A stretch of 41,374 nt of DNA from D2472 sp964275585. Its GTDB lineage: Bacteria > Pseudomonadota > Gammaproteobacteria > Magnimaribacterales > D2472. The notes beneath the pieces are model-generated. The model was not told where the DNA came from, ran no database searches, and was given only the letters and a program-made list of their open reading frames with translations. The translations under genes were made by a program, and so were the position numbers. Shown here in pieces: positions 1 through 7,285 of the stretch (position 1 is the first letter of the stretch; every line of letters begins with the position of its first letter). Where the stretch lies: assembly GCA_964275585.1 (NCBI GenBank), contig CAXYCJ010000001.1, positions 1 to 41,374 on the forward strand, read 5' to 3'.

Positions 1-206
1 GCACTCTAACTTTTTCTCATGAGGAGTTGATTGGTCTAGAAAAAGAGTATCAAGCAAAGGTCTTTATAGAAGCTTTTAGTAGCAATCGATTTAAATGGTC
101 TGATGAGAATATTTACTGGGTTTCAGAAAGGGGAAAGGTTATTAAGTCTATCCAGAGAATACATCCAAATCTTGAAGAAATAGAAATAACCTTCTATTAC
201 AAGTAA
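1..206 (+). CDS. C-terminal 67 residues of a cut-off protein, possibly YjbF/GfcB-like
   Basis: The frame starting at base 3 is open from the window edge to TAA at 204-206; the start lies outside the window. The visible part contains a stretch reading roughly W-S-D-E-N-I-Y-W-V followed by G-K-V-I-K-S and a late I-E-I-T. This order resembles the C-terminus of YjbF/GfcB lipoproteins of group 4 capsule and exopolysaccharide operons, where a Y/F-W-V-D stretch, a V-x-K-S stretch and a final I-E-x-T follow each other. The resemblance is from memory of the family and is weak over 67 residues. The next gene on the opposite strand looks somewhat like a YjbE/GfcA secreted protein, which gives limited support. 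The stop codon sits inside a hairpin. Confidence 0.55.
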   Translation, partial: TLTFSHEELIGLEKEYQAKVFIEAFSSNRFKWSDENIYWVSERGKVIKSIQRIHPNLEEIEITFYYK

Positions 207-219
207 TAGAAGGTTATTT
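184..219. terminator. 16-bp perfect hairpin between convergent genes
   Basis: Bases 184-199 are exactly complementary to 204-219, with the 4-base loop CAAG. The arms are AT-rich with a CC/GG core, flanked by A residues on the left and T residues on the right. The hairpin includes the stop codon of the rightward gene and lies 12 bases beyond the stop of the leftward gene (232), so it can serve as a bidirectional terminator. The T-run is short, so strength is uncertain. Confidence 0.7.
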
Positions 220-231
220 ATAAAGAGTAAC

Positions 232-1253
232 TTATTCTTTAACTCTGGTTGCGGTTGCAGTAACAGTAGCAGTAGCAGTTCCAGCAATTGTAATAGGAAC
301 TTCAGTTACAACATCTACAGTTGTCTCGGCAATTTCAGAAAATACTTCAATTTCAGTTTCATACTCATACTCTTCGATTACTGCATCTTCAGCTGCTACA
401 TTTATAGTTATGGTATCTTCGTATTCTTCAGAAGTATCGTCTGCGTCTCTTGTATATTCGATGATGTAGATTTGATCGCCATCAGCATTCGTACTTATTG
501 CTCCTCCAGGAAGACGAGAATCACCATATGAAAGAGGTGTAGCACTTGTGCCATCATTTCTTAGATTATAATCAGTACCAGTCGCAGTGTAAGTTTCTGT
601 ATTATCAGTCACTGCTCTAGTTGCTGTTACTGTCTGTGTTGATGACGAGGCTTCAATTGCATCTGTTGTTGTTCTAGTTGCAGTTGTTTGAGTATTGGTA
701 GTAGTACTGGTTGTAAAAGCAGCTACGGCCGAAGCAGTAGTTTGCTCCTCTGTTCCTGCAACTTCAGTATCAACAATAACTTCAACGTCTACAACGTATT
801 CTTCAATAACCGTCGGTGCAGGAGTCGGTGCAGGTGTTGGTGCAGGAGTCGGTGCAGGTGTTGGTGCAGGTGTTGGTGCAGGAGTCGGTGCAGGATGTCG
901 GTGCAGGAGTCGGTGCAGGAGTCGGTGCAGGTGTTGGTGCAGGTGTTGGTGCAGGTGTCGGTGCAGGTGTTGGTGCAGGTGTTGGTGCAGGTGTCGGTGC
1001 AGGGTGGTGCAGGTGTTGGTGCAGGAGTCGGTGCAGGTGTTGGTGCAGGAGAATCACTATCTCCAGATGCTGCAATAGCTACAGCCGCTGCAACTGCTGC
1101 TGCAATAGCACCAGCGCTTAATGAGCCGCTTGCTTGCTCTTTAGCTTCTTCATCTGATTCAGCAGTAGCCGGATCATCAGCATAAAGATTGAATGAAAAT
1201 ATTGGCGCTATCATGGCAAGTAGATATGCAAATTTATTTTTAAGTTTCGCCAT
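232..1253 (-). pseudogene. Secreted protein with PAPT-repeat linker, frame broken twice in the repeat
   Basis: Read from ATG at 1253, with GGAG eight bases upstream, the protein starts with a Sec signal peptide (LLAMIAPIFSFNLYA, cut near residue 25). An acidic stretch and a Gly/Ala helix (AGAIAAAVAAAVAIAASGDS) follow, then PAPT repeats. The PAPT reading moves to a second frame at about 1002-1005, where a unit is 10 bases long, and to a third at 893-899, where a unit is 13 bases long. The third frame stays open from there to TAA at 232-234, coding an acidic, Thr-rich C-terminal part of about 190 residues. With both units at 12 bases the gene would code for 340 residues. The signal peptide plus Gly/Ala helix plus short GDSDS tail recalls YjbE/GfcA exopolysaccharide proteins. 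It is either a broken gene, a length-variable surface protein, or intact with assembly errors in the repeat. Confidence 0.75.
815..1047. repeat. Tandem 12-bp repeat, about 20 copies
   Basis: The unit is GGTGCA followed by GGNGTN (variants GGAGTC, GGTGTT, GGTGTC). GGTGCA starts at 815, 827, 839, 851, 863, 875, 887, 900, 912, 924, 936, 948, 960, 972, 984, 996, 1006, 1018, 1030 and 1042. Two units are off-length: GGATGTC (7 bases in place of 6) at 893-899 and GGGT (4 in place of 6) at 1002-1005. On the minus strand the correct frame reads Pro-Ala-Pro-Thr; the other two minus frames read Cys-Thr-Asn/Asp-Thr and Leu-His-Gln-His types. No frame on either strand meets a stop inside the array, so spurious long ORFs appear here. 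Confidence 0.95.
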
Positions 1254-1526
1254 TGTGAATCACTCCGTGTCTGTTAATTACTTATTATCTTTAAAAAATC
1301 CATAAAACGCAACTTTACGTTTTAGGTATCCCTTCATCTCCCCTAACCATAGTCTGTCAATCAGAATTAGGCCTCTTGAGTTACTAAGGGCTATTTTAAA
1401 CATAAACTATTGAATAGGAAGCTTTTTTTATACTTTTTATACTTTTTATTAAAAACAAAGATAATGTACATTTAGCTTATTTTATTAATTTAGGACCAAT
1501 TATTTATGTATTATAAGAACATTTTT
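1254..1526 (-). promoter_or_regulatory. Long upstream region of the PAPT-protein gene with inverted repeats
   Basis: No coding frame is evident. Read leftward, the likely leader contains TAAAACG (1303-1309) paired with CGTTTTA (1318-1324) around 8 bases. On the minus strand this is followed by GGATTTTTT, an attenuator-like shape. Further upstream, CCTAA/TTAGG arms enclose a small CTG/CAG hairpin around 1340-1370. Around 1420-1450 the sequence holds two copies of a TATACTTTTT-like run, AT-rich enough to be promoter DNA for the leftward gene. The right end (about 1485-1526) should hold the tRNA promoter; TATTAT at 1509-1514 is the best -10 candidate. I see no match to a known riboswitch. Confidence 0.35.
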
Positions 1527-1603
1527 CGGGATGTAGCGCAGCCTGGTAGCGCACCTCGCTGGGGGTGAGGTGGTCGTCGGTTCAAATCCGGCCATCCCGA
1601 CCA
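1527..1603 (+). tRNA. tRNA-Pro (anticodon GGG)
   Basis: The 77-base sequence folds as a cloverleaf. The acceptor stem CGGGATG pairs with CATCCCG, and the D-arm holds the typical AGCCTGGTAGCGC. The anticodon stem CCTCG/TGAGG carries the loop CTGGGGG with GGG at 1561-1563, and the T-loop is TTCAAAT. CCA is encoded at 1601-1603. GGG reads proline codons CCC and CCU. The first base C and overall sequence match the bacterial tRNA-Pro pattern. The stop codon of the convergent oxidoreductase gene begins one base after the CCA. Confidence 0.97.
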
Positions 1604-1604
1604 T

Positions 1605-2485
1605 TTATTTTGATTTATTGATTACTTCTTCGGCGTACCAGTTAATTTCTGCAATCATCCCTTCTAACGTTCTCTCATCAGCCCCACCTTCATAGGTATT
1701 TCTAAATGCAACAATCACCTCTGTGGCCCCTAGATCCTCTAATTGCCTTACCCCATCTGGAGAGTATGCTGCTTCTCCCATTACTTGAAACTGATAGTTA
1801 GGATGATCTAAGGTACCAAAGTCGCTTCTAAAAGAATTAATTTGATCAATCAAGTTCTTTGTTTCCTTTAGGCTTAACCCAGCGCTAATCCAACCATCAC
1901 CAACACGCGCAGCTCTTCTTAATGCAGGTTTTGAATGGCCTCCAATTAGAATAGGCACTGGTTTTGTTGGAGCAGGACAAAGCTTTAATTCAGGAATATC
2001 ATAGAACTCTCCTTTATAAGAGAAATATTCACCATTCATAAGCCCTCTTAGTATGTCTATTTGTTCATCCATTCTTTTGCCTCTTTTTTCCCAACGCTCC
2101 CCTGTCGCTAAAAAATCTTCATACCAAGGACTTACCCCAATTCCAAAATGGAATCTATTATTTGTCATTACTCCCAATGTTGTAACAAATTTAGCAGTCG
2201 TAACTGCTTGTCTAGGAGCTAGCTTGTATACAGAAGTAGAAAACTCTAGTGTTTTAGTTACTGCTGCAATTGCAGGGATAATTGAAAATGGCTCTAAAAA
2301 AGGAACTCCATCTAAAAAATCACGACTTCCATCATCATTGTATGGATAGGTTGAATCACATTCTTTGGGGTAACAAATACTATCTGGAAAAGTAATAACA
2401 TCAAAGCCTGCTGCTTCAGCTGCTTTGCCTAGCTCTAAATGAGAAAGAAGGGTCGCACATGGAAGGGGTGATATGAAAAACGCAT
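1605..2485 (-). pseudogene. Luciferase-like (LLM class) flavin oxidoreductase, one-base frameshift near the start
   Basis: The downstream frame codes for an LLM-class, F420- or FMN-dependent oxidoreductase. Visible hallmarks are PFLEPF and AAVTKTLEF, then FGIGVSPWYEDF, RGKRMDEQIDILRGL, PVPILIGGHSKPALRRAARVGDGW and a closing GATEVIVAFRN. This frame is open from about 2490 to 1605 but has no ATG, GTG or TTG until TTG at 2177, which would remove the first third of the barrel. The natural start is ATG at 2485 (AAAGG ten bases upstream). It reads M-R-F and then leaves the frame because the T-run after ATGCG has five T; six T would give MRFFISPLPCATLL and a normal 293-residue protein. So the gene is one base short in a homopolymer: real decay or a sequencing error. 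The substrate cannot be told. Confidence 0.8.
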
Positions 2486-2551
2486 AATTTTTTTACCTTT
2501 GAGTCAATCGTGAATATTATTTATAATAATAACAATAATAGAAGGGTCAGG

Positions 2552-2577
2552 ATATAATGACAGCGTTGTCATTATAT
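2552..2577. promoter_or_regulatory. Perfect 11-bp inverted repeat overlapping the probable aceE promoter
   Basis: The arm ATATAATGACA (2552-2562) and its exact complement TGTCATTATAT (2567-2577) flank GCGT. The left arm contains TATAAT (2553-2558), a consensus -10 box about 40 bases before the aceE start, so a protein bound here would cover the transcription start. I see no good -35 box. A dimeric GntR-, MarR- or similar regulator is the natural reader. The sequence is not the PdhR site of E. coli (ATTGGT/ACCAAT). Confidence 0.55.
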
Positions 2578-2598
2578 ATAAATTAAAAGGTAAATATT

Positions 2599-5250
2599 TT
2601 GAAAGATGATCAAGATGTTAATAATCAACAAAGAGACCCTGAGCTGAAAGAGTGGCTTGATGCTCTAGAAAATATTATTAATGAATCTGGTAATGATCGA
2701 GCATCATTCTTACTTGGTAAATTAGCTTCAAAACTCTCTGAATCAGGAACAATCCCTGACTACAATTTAACCACCCCATTTAGAAATTCTATACCGGTAA
2801 GTGAAGAAGCAAAGATGCCAGGTGATCTCTTCATGGAAAGGAAGATTAGATCTCTTATAAGGTGGAATGCACTGGTAATGGTTTTGCGTGCAAATAAATC
2901 AGATGATGAATTAGGCGGCCATATTGCTACCTTCTCATCTTCAGCTACATTGTATGACGTTGGATTCAATTATTTCTTTCAAGGCTCAAAAGATGACCAA
3001 GAAGATCTGATTTATTTTCAAGGTCACTCATCTCCCGGTATCTACGCAAGAAGTTTTCTTGAGGGTTATTTTGGCGAAGAAGATCTAGATAACTTTAGGC
3101 GAGAGGTTGATAAACCTGGAATCTCTTCTTACCCGCATCCATGGTTAATGCCAGAGTACTGGCAATTTCCAACGGTCTCTATGGGATTAGGCCCAATTAT
3201 GGGGATATATCAAGCAAATATTATGAGATACCTCTCTGCCAGAGGCCTTGCTCCAAGAAATAATAGAAAGGTTTGGGTTTTTTGCGGAGACGGTGAGATG
3301 GATGAGCCTGAATCTAAAGGAGCAATAGGACTGGCTGGTCGAGAAAAGCTAGAGAATTTAATTTTTGTTATTAATTGTAATTTGCAGAGACTAGATGGTC
3401 CGGTTCGAGGAAATAATAAAATTATTCATGAGCTAGAGAGAGAGTTCAGGGGATCAGGGTGGAATGTTATCAAAGTTGTATGGGGGAGGTTATGGGATCC
3501 AATTTTTGCAAGAGATAAGGAAGGTAAATTGCAAGAACTGATGGATGCTGTTGTAGATGGGGAGTTACAAAACTTTAAAGCGAAAGGCGGCGCATATACT
3601 AGAGAAAAATTTTTTGGTCAAGATCCAGATGTATTGGAGATGGTTGAAGATTTAACTGATGAAGATATATACAAATTAAATAGAGGAGGCCATGATCCTT
3701 ATAAGGTTTATGCTGCTTATCACAAAGCAGTAAACTCAAAAGGCGCACCAACCGTTATTCTGGCCTTGACTACCAAAGGCTATGGTACTGGCTCAAGGGA
3801 GGCTGATAACACCACTCATCAGGTTAAGAAATTAACCTTAGAAAATATCAAATCTTTTAGAGATAAATTTGACATACCTGTTTCTGATAAGGATATTGAA
3901 AAATTACCATATGTAAAACCCGCCAAAGATTCTCCAGAAATTCAATATTTATTAAAAACTCGAGAGAAGCTTGGTGGACCTATTCCACGAAGACGTCAAC
4001 ACACTAAGATACTAGCAATGCCATCAGGATCTATTTTTAATAAATACACTGGTGGCTCTGATGGTAAAGAGGTTTCATCTACTATGTCCTTTGTTCGCAT
4101 GATGACTGATGTTATTAAAGATAAAAAAATTGGCCAGCACATAGTCCCAATTGTTCCAGATGAAGCTAGAACTTTTGGAATGGAAGGCCTTTTTAGGCAA
4201 ATAGGTATTTATTCTTCTGAAGGGCAAAAATATAAGCCTGAAGATGCTGATCAAGTGATGTGGTACAAAGAATCTAAGGATGGGGTAATGCTTGAAGAGG
4301 GGATCAACGAAGCCGGTGCTTTTTCTGCGTGGATTGCATTGGCCACTGCATATTCAAACTATGACATACCAATGATTCCAATTTATTTATTTTATTCAAT
4401 GTTTGGTTTTCAAAGGATTCATGATTTGGCATGGGCGGCAGGTGATTCTCAGGCTAAAGGCTTTCTAATGGGCGCTACATCAGGCAGAACAACTTTAAAT
4501 GGAGAGGGATTACAGCATCAAGATGGCCATAGCCATATTTTATCTTCCACTATTCCCAATTGCCTTTCTTATGATCCTGCATACGCATATGAGCTAGCCG
4601 TCATTTTTCAGGATGGGATCAAGAAAATGTATGTGGATCTAGAAAATTACTACTATTACATCACTATTAACAATGAGAACTATGCTCAGCCAGCTCAACC
4701 AAAAAACTCTGACAGAGGAATTATCAAAGGTTTGTATAAACTAAATGGTCAGAAAAAACCTCAAGTAATACTAATTGGCTCAGGCTCAATTCTAAACGAA
4801 TCAATAAAAGCACAGGTAATTTTAGGATCTTTGGGTATCACTTCAGATGTTTGGAGTGCAACAAGCTTTAATATGCTGAGAAAAGACGGGATAGAGAAGC
4901 AAAGATTTAATGAACTAAACCCTTTTTCTCCACCAAAAAATACTTATGTTGAAGAATGTTTGCCAGATGAAGCTTTGCCAGTTATAGCTTCTACAGACTA
5001 TATGAGAGCTTATCCTGAGCAGATTCGCAGTTATGTCAAAGCACCTTTTTATACTTTAGGGACAGACGGCTATGGTCGCAGTGATTCAAGGCAAAAGTTA
5101 CGGGAATTTTTTGAAGTGGACGCAAATAATATTGCAAGAATGGCCGCATATGCATTATTTAAAAATGGATCTATAACAAAAGCTAAAATCTCTAAAATAT
5201 ATAAAAAATTTAAGGTAGATCCTAACAAACCTCATCCTTGGGAAATTTAA
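2599..5250 (+). CDS. aceE: Pyruvate dehydrogenase E1 component, homodimeric type
   Basis: E1 decarboxylates pyruvate with thiamine diphosphate and passes the acetyl group to the lipoyl arm of E2. The 883-residue length matches E. coli AceE (887). The thiamine diphosphate motif is GDGEMDEPESKGAIGLAGRE, from about residue 230, running on to NLQRLDGPVRGN. The His of the TTHQVKK loop corresponds to the active-site His407 of E. coli. The middle domain holds DEARTFGMEGLFRQIGIYS and the phrase LQHQDGHSH. TTG at 2599 is taken as start because AAAAGG lies eight bases upstream and the first residues (KDDQDVNNQQRDPELKEWLDAL) align with the family N-terminus. It is first in an operon with aceF, overlapping it by one base (TAATG). 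An inverted repeat upstream suggests repressor control. Confidence 0.97.
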   Translation: MKDDQDVNNQQRDPELKEWLDALENIINESGNDRASFLLGKLASKLSESGTIPDYNLTTPFRNSIPVSEEAKMPGDLFMERKIRSLIRWNALVMVLRANKSDDELGGHIATFSSSATLYDVGFNYFFQGSKDDQEDLIYFQGHSSPGIYARSFLEGYFGEEDLDNFRREVDKPGISSYPHPWLMPEYWQFPTVSMGLGPIMGIYQANIMRYLSARGLAPRNNRKVWVFCGDGEMDEPESKGAIGLAGREKLENLIFVINCNLQRLDGPVRGNNKIIHELEREFRGSGWNVIKVVWGRLWDPIFARDKEGKLQELMDAVVDGELQNFKAKGGAYTREKFFGQDPDVLEMVEDLTDEDIYKLNRGGHDPYKVYAAYHKAVNSKGAPTVILALTTKGYGTGSREADNTTHQVKKLTLENIKSFRDKFDIPVSDKDIEKLPYVKPAKDSPEIQYLLKTREKLGGPIPRRRQHTKILAMPSGSIFNKYTGGSDGKEVSSTMSFVRMMTDVIKDKKIGQHIVPIVPDEARTFGMEGLFRQIGIYSSEGQKYKPEDADQVMWYKESKDGVMLEEGINEAGAFSAWIALATAYSNYDIPMIPIYLFYSMFGFQRIHDLAWAAGDSQAKGFLMGATSGRTTLNGEGLQHQDGHSHILSSTIPNCLSYDPAYAYELAVIFQDGIKKMYVDLENYYYYITINNENYAQPAQPKNSDRGIIKGLYKLNGQKKPQVILIGSGSILNESIKAQVILGSLGITSDVWSATSFNMLRKDGIEKQRFNELNPFSPPKNTYVEECLPDEALPVIASTDYMRAYPEQIRSYVKAPFYTLGTDGYGRSDSRQKLREFFEVDANNIARMAAYALFKNGSITKAKISKIYKKFKVDPNKPHPWEI

Positions 5251-6518
5251 TGAGCACTAAAATCATAAACATTCCTGATCTTGGCGAAGCTGAGGATGTG
5301 GAAGTGATTGAAATTTGTGTAAAAAAAGGGGACACAGTTGATTCTGAAGCTCCAATTCTTGTGCTCGAATCTGATAAAGCAGCCATGGAAATTCCTGCAT
5401 CCATTGCTGGTACTGTCATCTCGCTTAAAGTTTTGCTTGGCGATAAGGTAGGTGCTGGAACTCCTTTTTTGGAGATTGAAGTACTAGAAGCAATCAGGTC
5501 ATTAAAAGAGGAAGCTGTTCCAGCGATAGAGACTGAGACTTCAAAAGAACCTAAGATCAGTCTTCACCAAGAAACTAATTTAAATGCCTTTAACGAGAAC
5601 TCCAGTCCATCCAGCGTGACTGATAATTCATCTGTTTATGCTGGTCCAGCAGTAAGAAAGCTTGCTAGAGAATTTGGAATTCAGTTGTCTCTTGTAAAGC
5701 CATCAGGCCCGAGAGGAAGAATACAAAAAGAAGATTTACATTTATTTGTAAAAGGAAGATTGTCTGGTACTTTAAAATCTGAATTTCAGTTTAGTCAACC
5801 TACTGTTGATTATTCCAAGTGGGGACCTGTTGAAGAACATCAACTAACTAGGTTTCAAAAATCTTCTCTTACCAATCTGCATACCTCTTGGATTAATATT
5901 CCTCATGTTACGCAGCACGACGAATGTGATCTGGGTTTGTTGCTAGATTTAAGAGCTAAGCTGAATAAAAAACATCAAATGCATATTTCTCTTCTAGCAT
6001 TTATAGCAAAAATTACTTCTAATTTACTCTATGAATTCCCTTTATTAAATAGTTCGCTAGACCAAGGATTAAAAACACTTATTGTAAAAAATTATGTGAA
6101 TCTCGGGATCGCAGTTGATACTTCAGAAGGTCTGATTGTCCCTAATATTAAAAATACACAAGATAAATCAATTGTAGAAATTGCTAATGAAATTTCGATG
6201 CTAGCAACCGCATCTAAATCGAGGAAGTTAACACTTGAGGATCTAAAAGGTGCATCTTTCAGTATTAGTTCCTTGGGTGCCATGGGAGGGAAATTCTTCA
6301 CGCCCATTATTAATCCTCCGGAAGTCGGAATTTTGGGCTTATCAAAGACTTTCCGAAAAGTTATTGAAAATAATAAAAATTTTGAGGGAAGGGATTACTT
6401 ACCAGTCTCTTTAAGTTACGATCATAGAGTAATAAACGGAGTATATGCTGTGCAATTTACATCTCAGCTAGGAGAAGCATTGCTCGACTCTAAGTTAATT
6501 GAAAAGAGCTTTATATGA
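5250..6518 (+). CDS. aceF: Pyruvate dehydrogenase E2, dihydrolipoamide acetyltransferase
   Basis: E2 transfers the acetyl group from E1 to coenzyme A and forms the core of the complex. The 422-residue protein has one lipoyl domain (residues 1-80, lipoylated Lys43 in SDKAAME), an acidic/Ser linker, an E1/E3-binding domain (about 131-168, AGPAVRKLAREFG and PSGPRGRIQKEDL), and the catalytic domain ending in SYDHRVING with His392 and Asn396. E. coli AceF has three lipoyl domains, so this is a short form. Asn in place of the commoner Asp of the HRxxDG motif is also found in Azotobacter and Pseudomonas E2p and is not a defect. ATG at 5250 shares its A with the aceE stop. No E3 (lpd) gene follows; an SDR gene overlaps the end. 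Confidence 0.96.
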   Translation: MSTKIINIPDLGEAEDVEVIEICVKKGDTVDSEAPILVLESDKAAMEIPASIAGTVISLKVLLGDKVGAGTPFLEIEVLEAIRSLKEEAVPAIETETSKEPKISLHQETNLNAFNENSSPSSVTDNSSVYAGPAVRKLAREFGIQLSLVKPSGPRGRIQKEDLHLFVKGRLSGTLKSEFQFSQPTVDYSKWGPVEEHQLTRFQKSSLTNLHTSWINIPHVTQHDECDLGLLLDLRAKLNKKHQMHISLLAFIAKITSNLLYEFPLLNSSLDQGLKTLIVKNYVNLGIAVDTSEGLIVPNIKNTQDKSIVEIANEISMLATASKSRKLTLEDLKGASFSISSLGAMGGKFFTPIINPPEVGILGLSKTFRKVIENNKNFEGRDYLPVSLSYDHRVINGVYAVQFTSQLGEALLDSKLIEKSFI

Positions 6519-7282
6519 TAGATAGAAATTTTAAAAATGGGTGTGTTCTTGTTATAGGGGGCAGTGGTGGCATAGGGTCTATATGCGCAAAAGAGTTTGC
6601 AGAAGCAGGAGCAAATGTAGCAATAACTTATTGCAAGAATAAACAAAAAGCTACTGATGTTGTATCTGGCATTAATTCAAAAGTAAAAATATTTCAGCTG
6701 GATAACCAGGATCCAAAATCTGTTGAGAGAGTGATGGATGACGCTGCAAAGGACTTTGGCTCTATTAATACCATTGTTAATGCAGCAGGTTTTGATATAC
6801 CGCAAAAATTTATAAATGAGATAGATATAGATTTATGGAAAAGTGTAATGGATGCAGATATTAACGGTTTCTTTAACTTAGTGAAGTCTGGGCTCCCCCA
6901 TTTAAGAAAATCCAAGGGATCAATAGTTTTTATTAGTTCCGCAGGATTGTTTAAGTATCCTCCAGGCGATGTTCTATCAGTTGCACCAAAAGCTACCATT
7001 GAGCATGTCTTAAAGGGCATTGCTAAAGAGGAAGGCCATAATGGCATTAGAGCAAACTCTATTGCGCTTGGCATTATTGATACCGGTATCTTTCATCGTC
7101 TTCGAGAAGAGGAGAATACATTTTTTGATGATGCTTGGCACGAAGCCGTTCTCAATACATTAGCTTTAAAGAGATTTGGATTTCCAGAAGAGGTTGCTCA
7201 CACAGCTGTATTTTTAGCCTCCAGCAAAGCAGGTTACATCACAGGACACTCTCTCCCAGTAGATGGGGGATACCATATCTAA
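6515..7282 (+). CDS. SDR-family protein with Ser in place of the catalytic Tyr
   Basis: The 255-residue protein has the classical short-chain dehydrogenase fold markers: nucleotide-binding GGSGGIG (residues 15-21), NAAG, a conserved Ser142 in ISSAG, Lys159, and a closing GYITGHSLPVDGGYHI. The canonical Tyr of YxxxK lies 13 residues after the Ser; here that position is Ser155 (TCA) in SVAPK. It may therefore be a poor or altered oxidoreductase, or use another proton donor. ATG at 6515 overlaps the aceF stop (ATGA), so it is translated with the pyruvate dehydrogenase subunits. That position is often taken by lpd, but this protein cannot replace E3 because it lacks its disulfide and FAD motifs. 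Its substrate is unknown. Confidence 0.88.
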   Translation: MIDRNFKNGCVLVIGGSGGIGSICAKEFAEAGANVAITYCKNKQKATDVVSGINSKVKIFQLDNQDPKSVERVMDDAAKDFGSINTIVNAAGFDIPQKFINEIDIDLWKSVMDADINGFFNLVKSGLPHLRKSKGSIVFISSAGLFKYPPGDVLSVAPKATIEHVLKGIAKEEGHNGIRANSIALGIIDTGIFHRLREEENTFFDDAWHEAVLNTLALKRFGFPEEVAHTAVFLASSKAGYITGHSLPVDGGYHI

Positions 7283-7285
7283 TAT

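Noticed and set aside
815..1047. CRISPR array
   Set aside because: The repeats are contiguous 12-bp units with no unique spacers, and they code a Pro-Ala-Pro-Thr linker.
815..1047. Classical phase-variation tract switching by unit number
   Set aside because: The unit is 12 bases, a multiple of three, so gain or loss of whole units keeps the frame.
688..1185. Several overlapping open frames on both strands across the repeat array
   Set aside because: The 12-bp unit has no stop in any frame, so these are by-products of the repeat; only the leftward Pro-Ala-Pro-Thr reading has a signal peptide and ribosome site.
1527..1603. tRNA-Pro as an island integration site
   Set aside because: No duplicate of the tRNA 3' end and no integrase gene were seen nearby.
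5238..5249. Upstream TTG start for aceF
   Set aside because: It lies inside aceE and adds four residues before the conserved lipoyl start; ATG at 5250 overlaps the aceE stop as usual.
6420..6440. Asn in place of Asp in the AceF HRxxDG motif as a defect
   Set aside because: Azotobacter and Pseudomonas E2p enzymes have the same Asn and are active.
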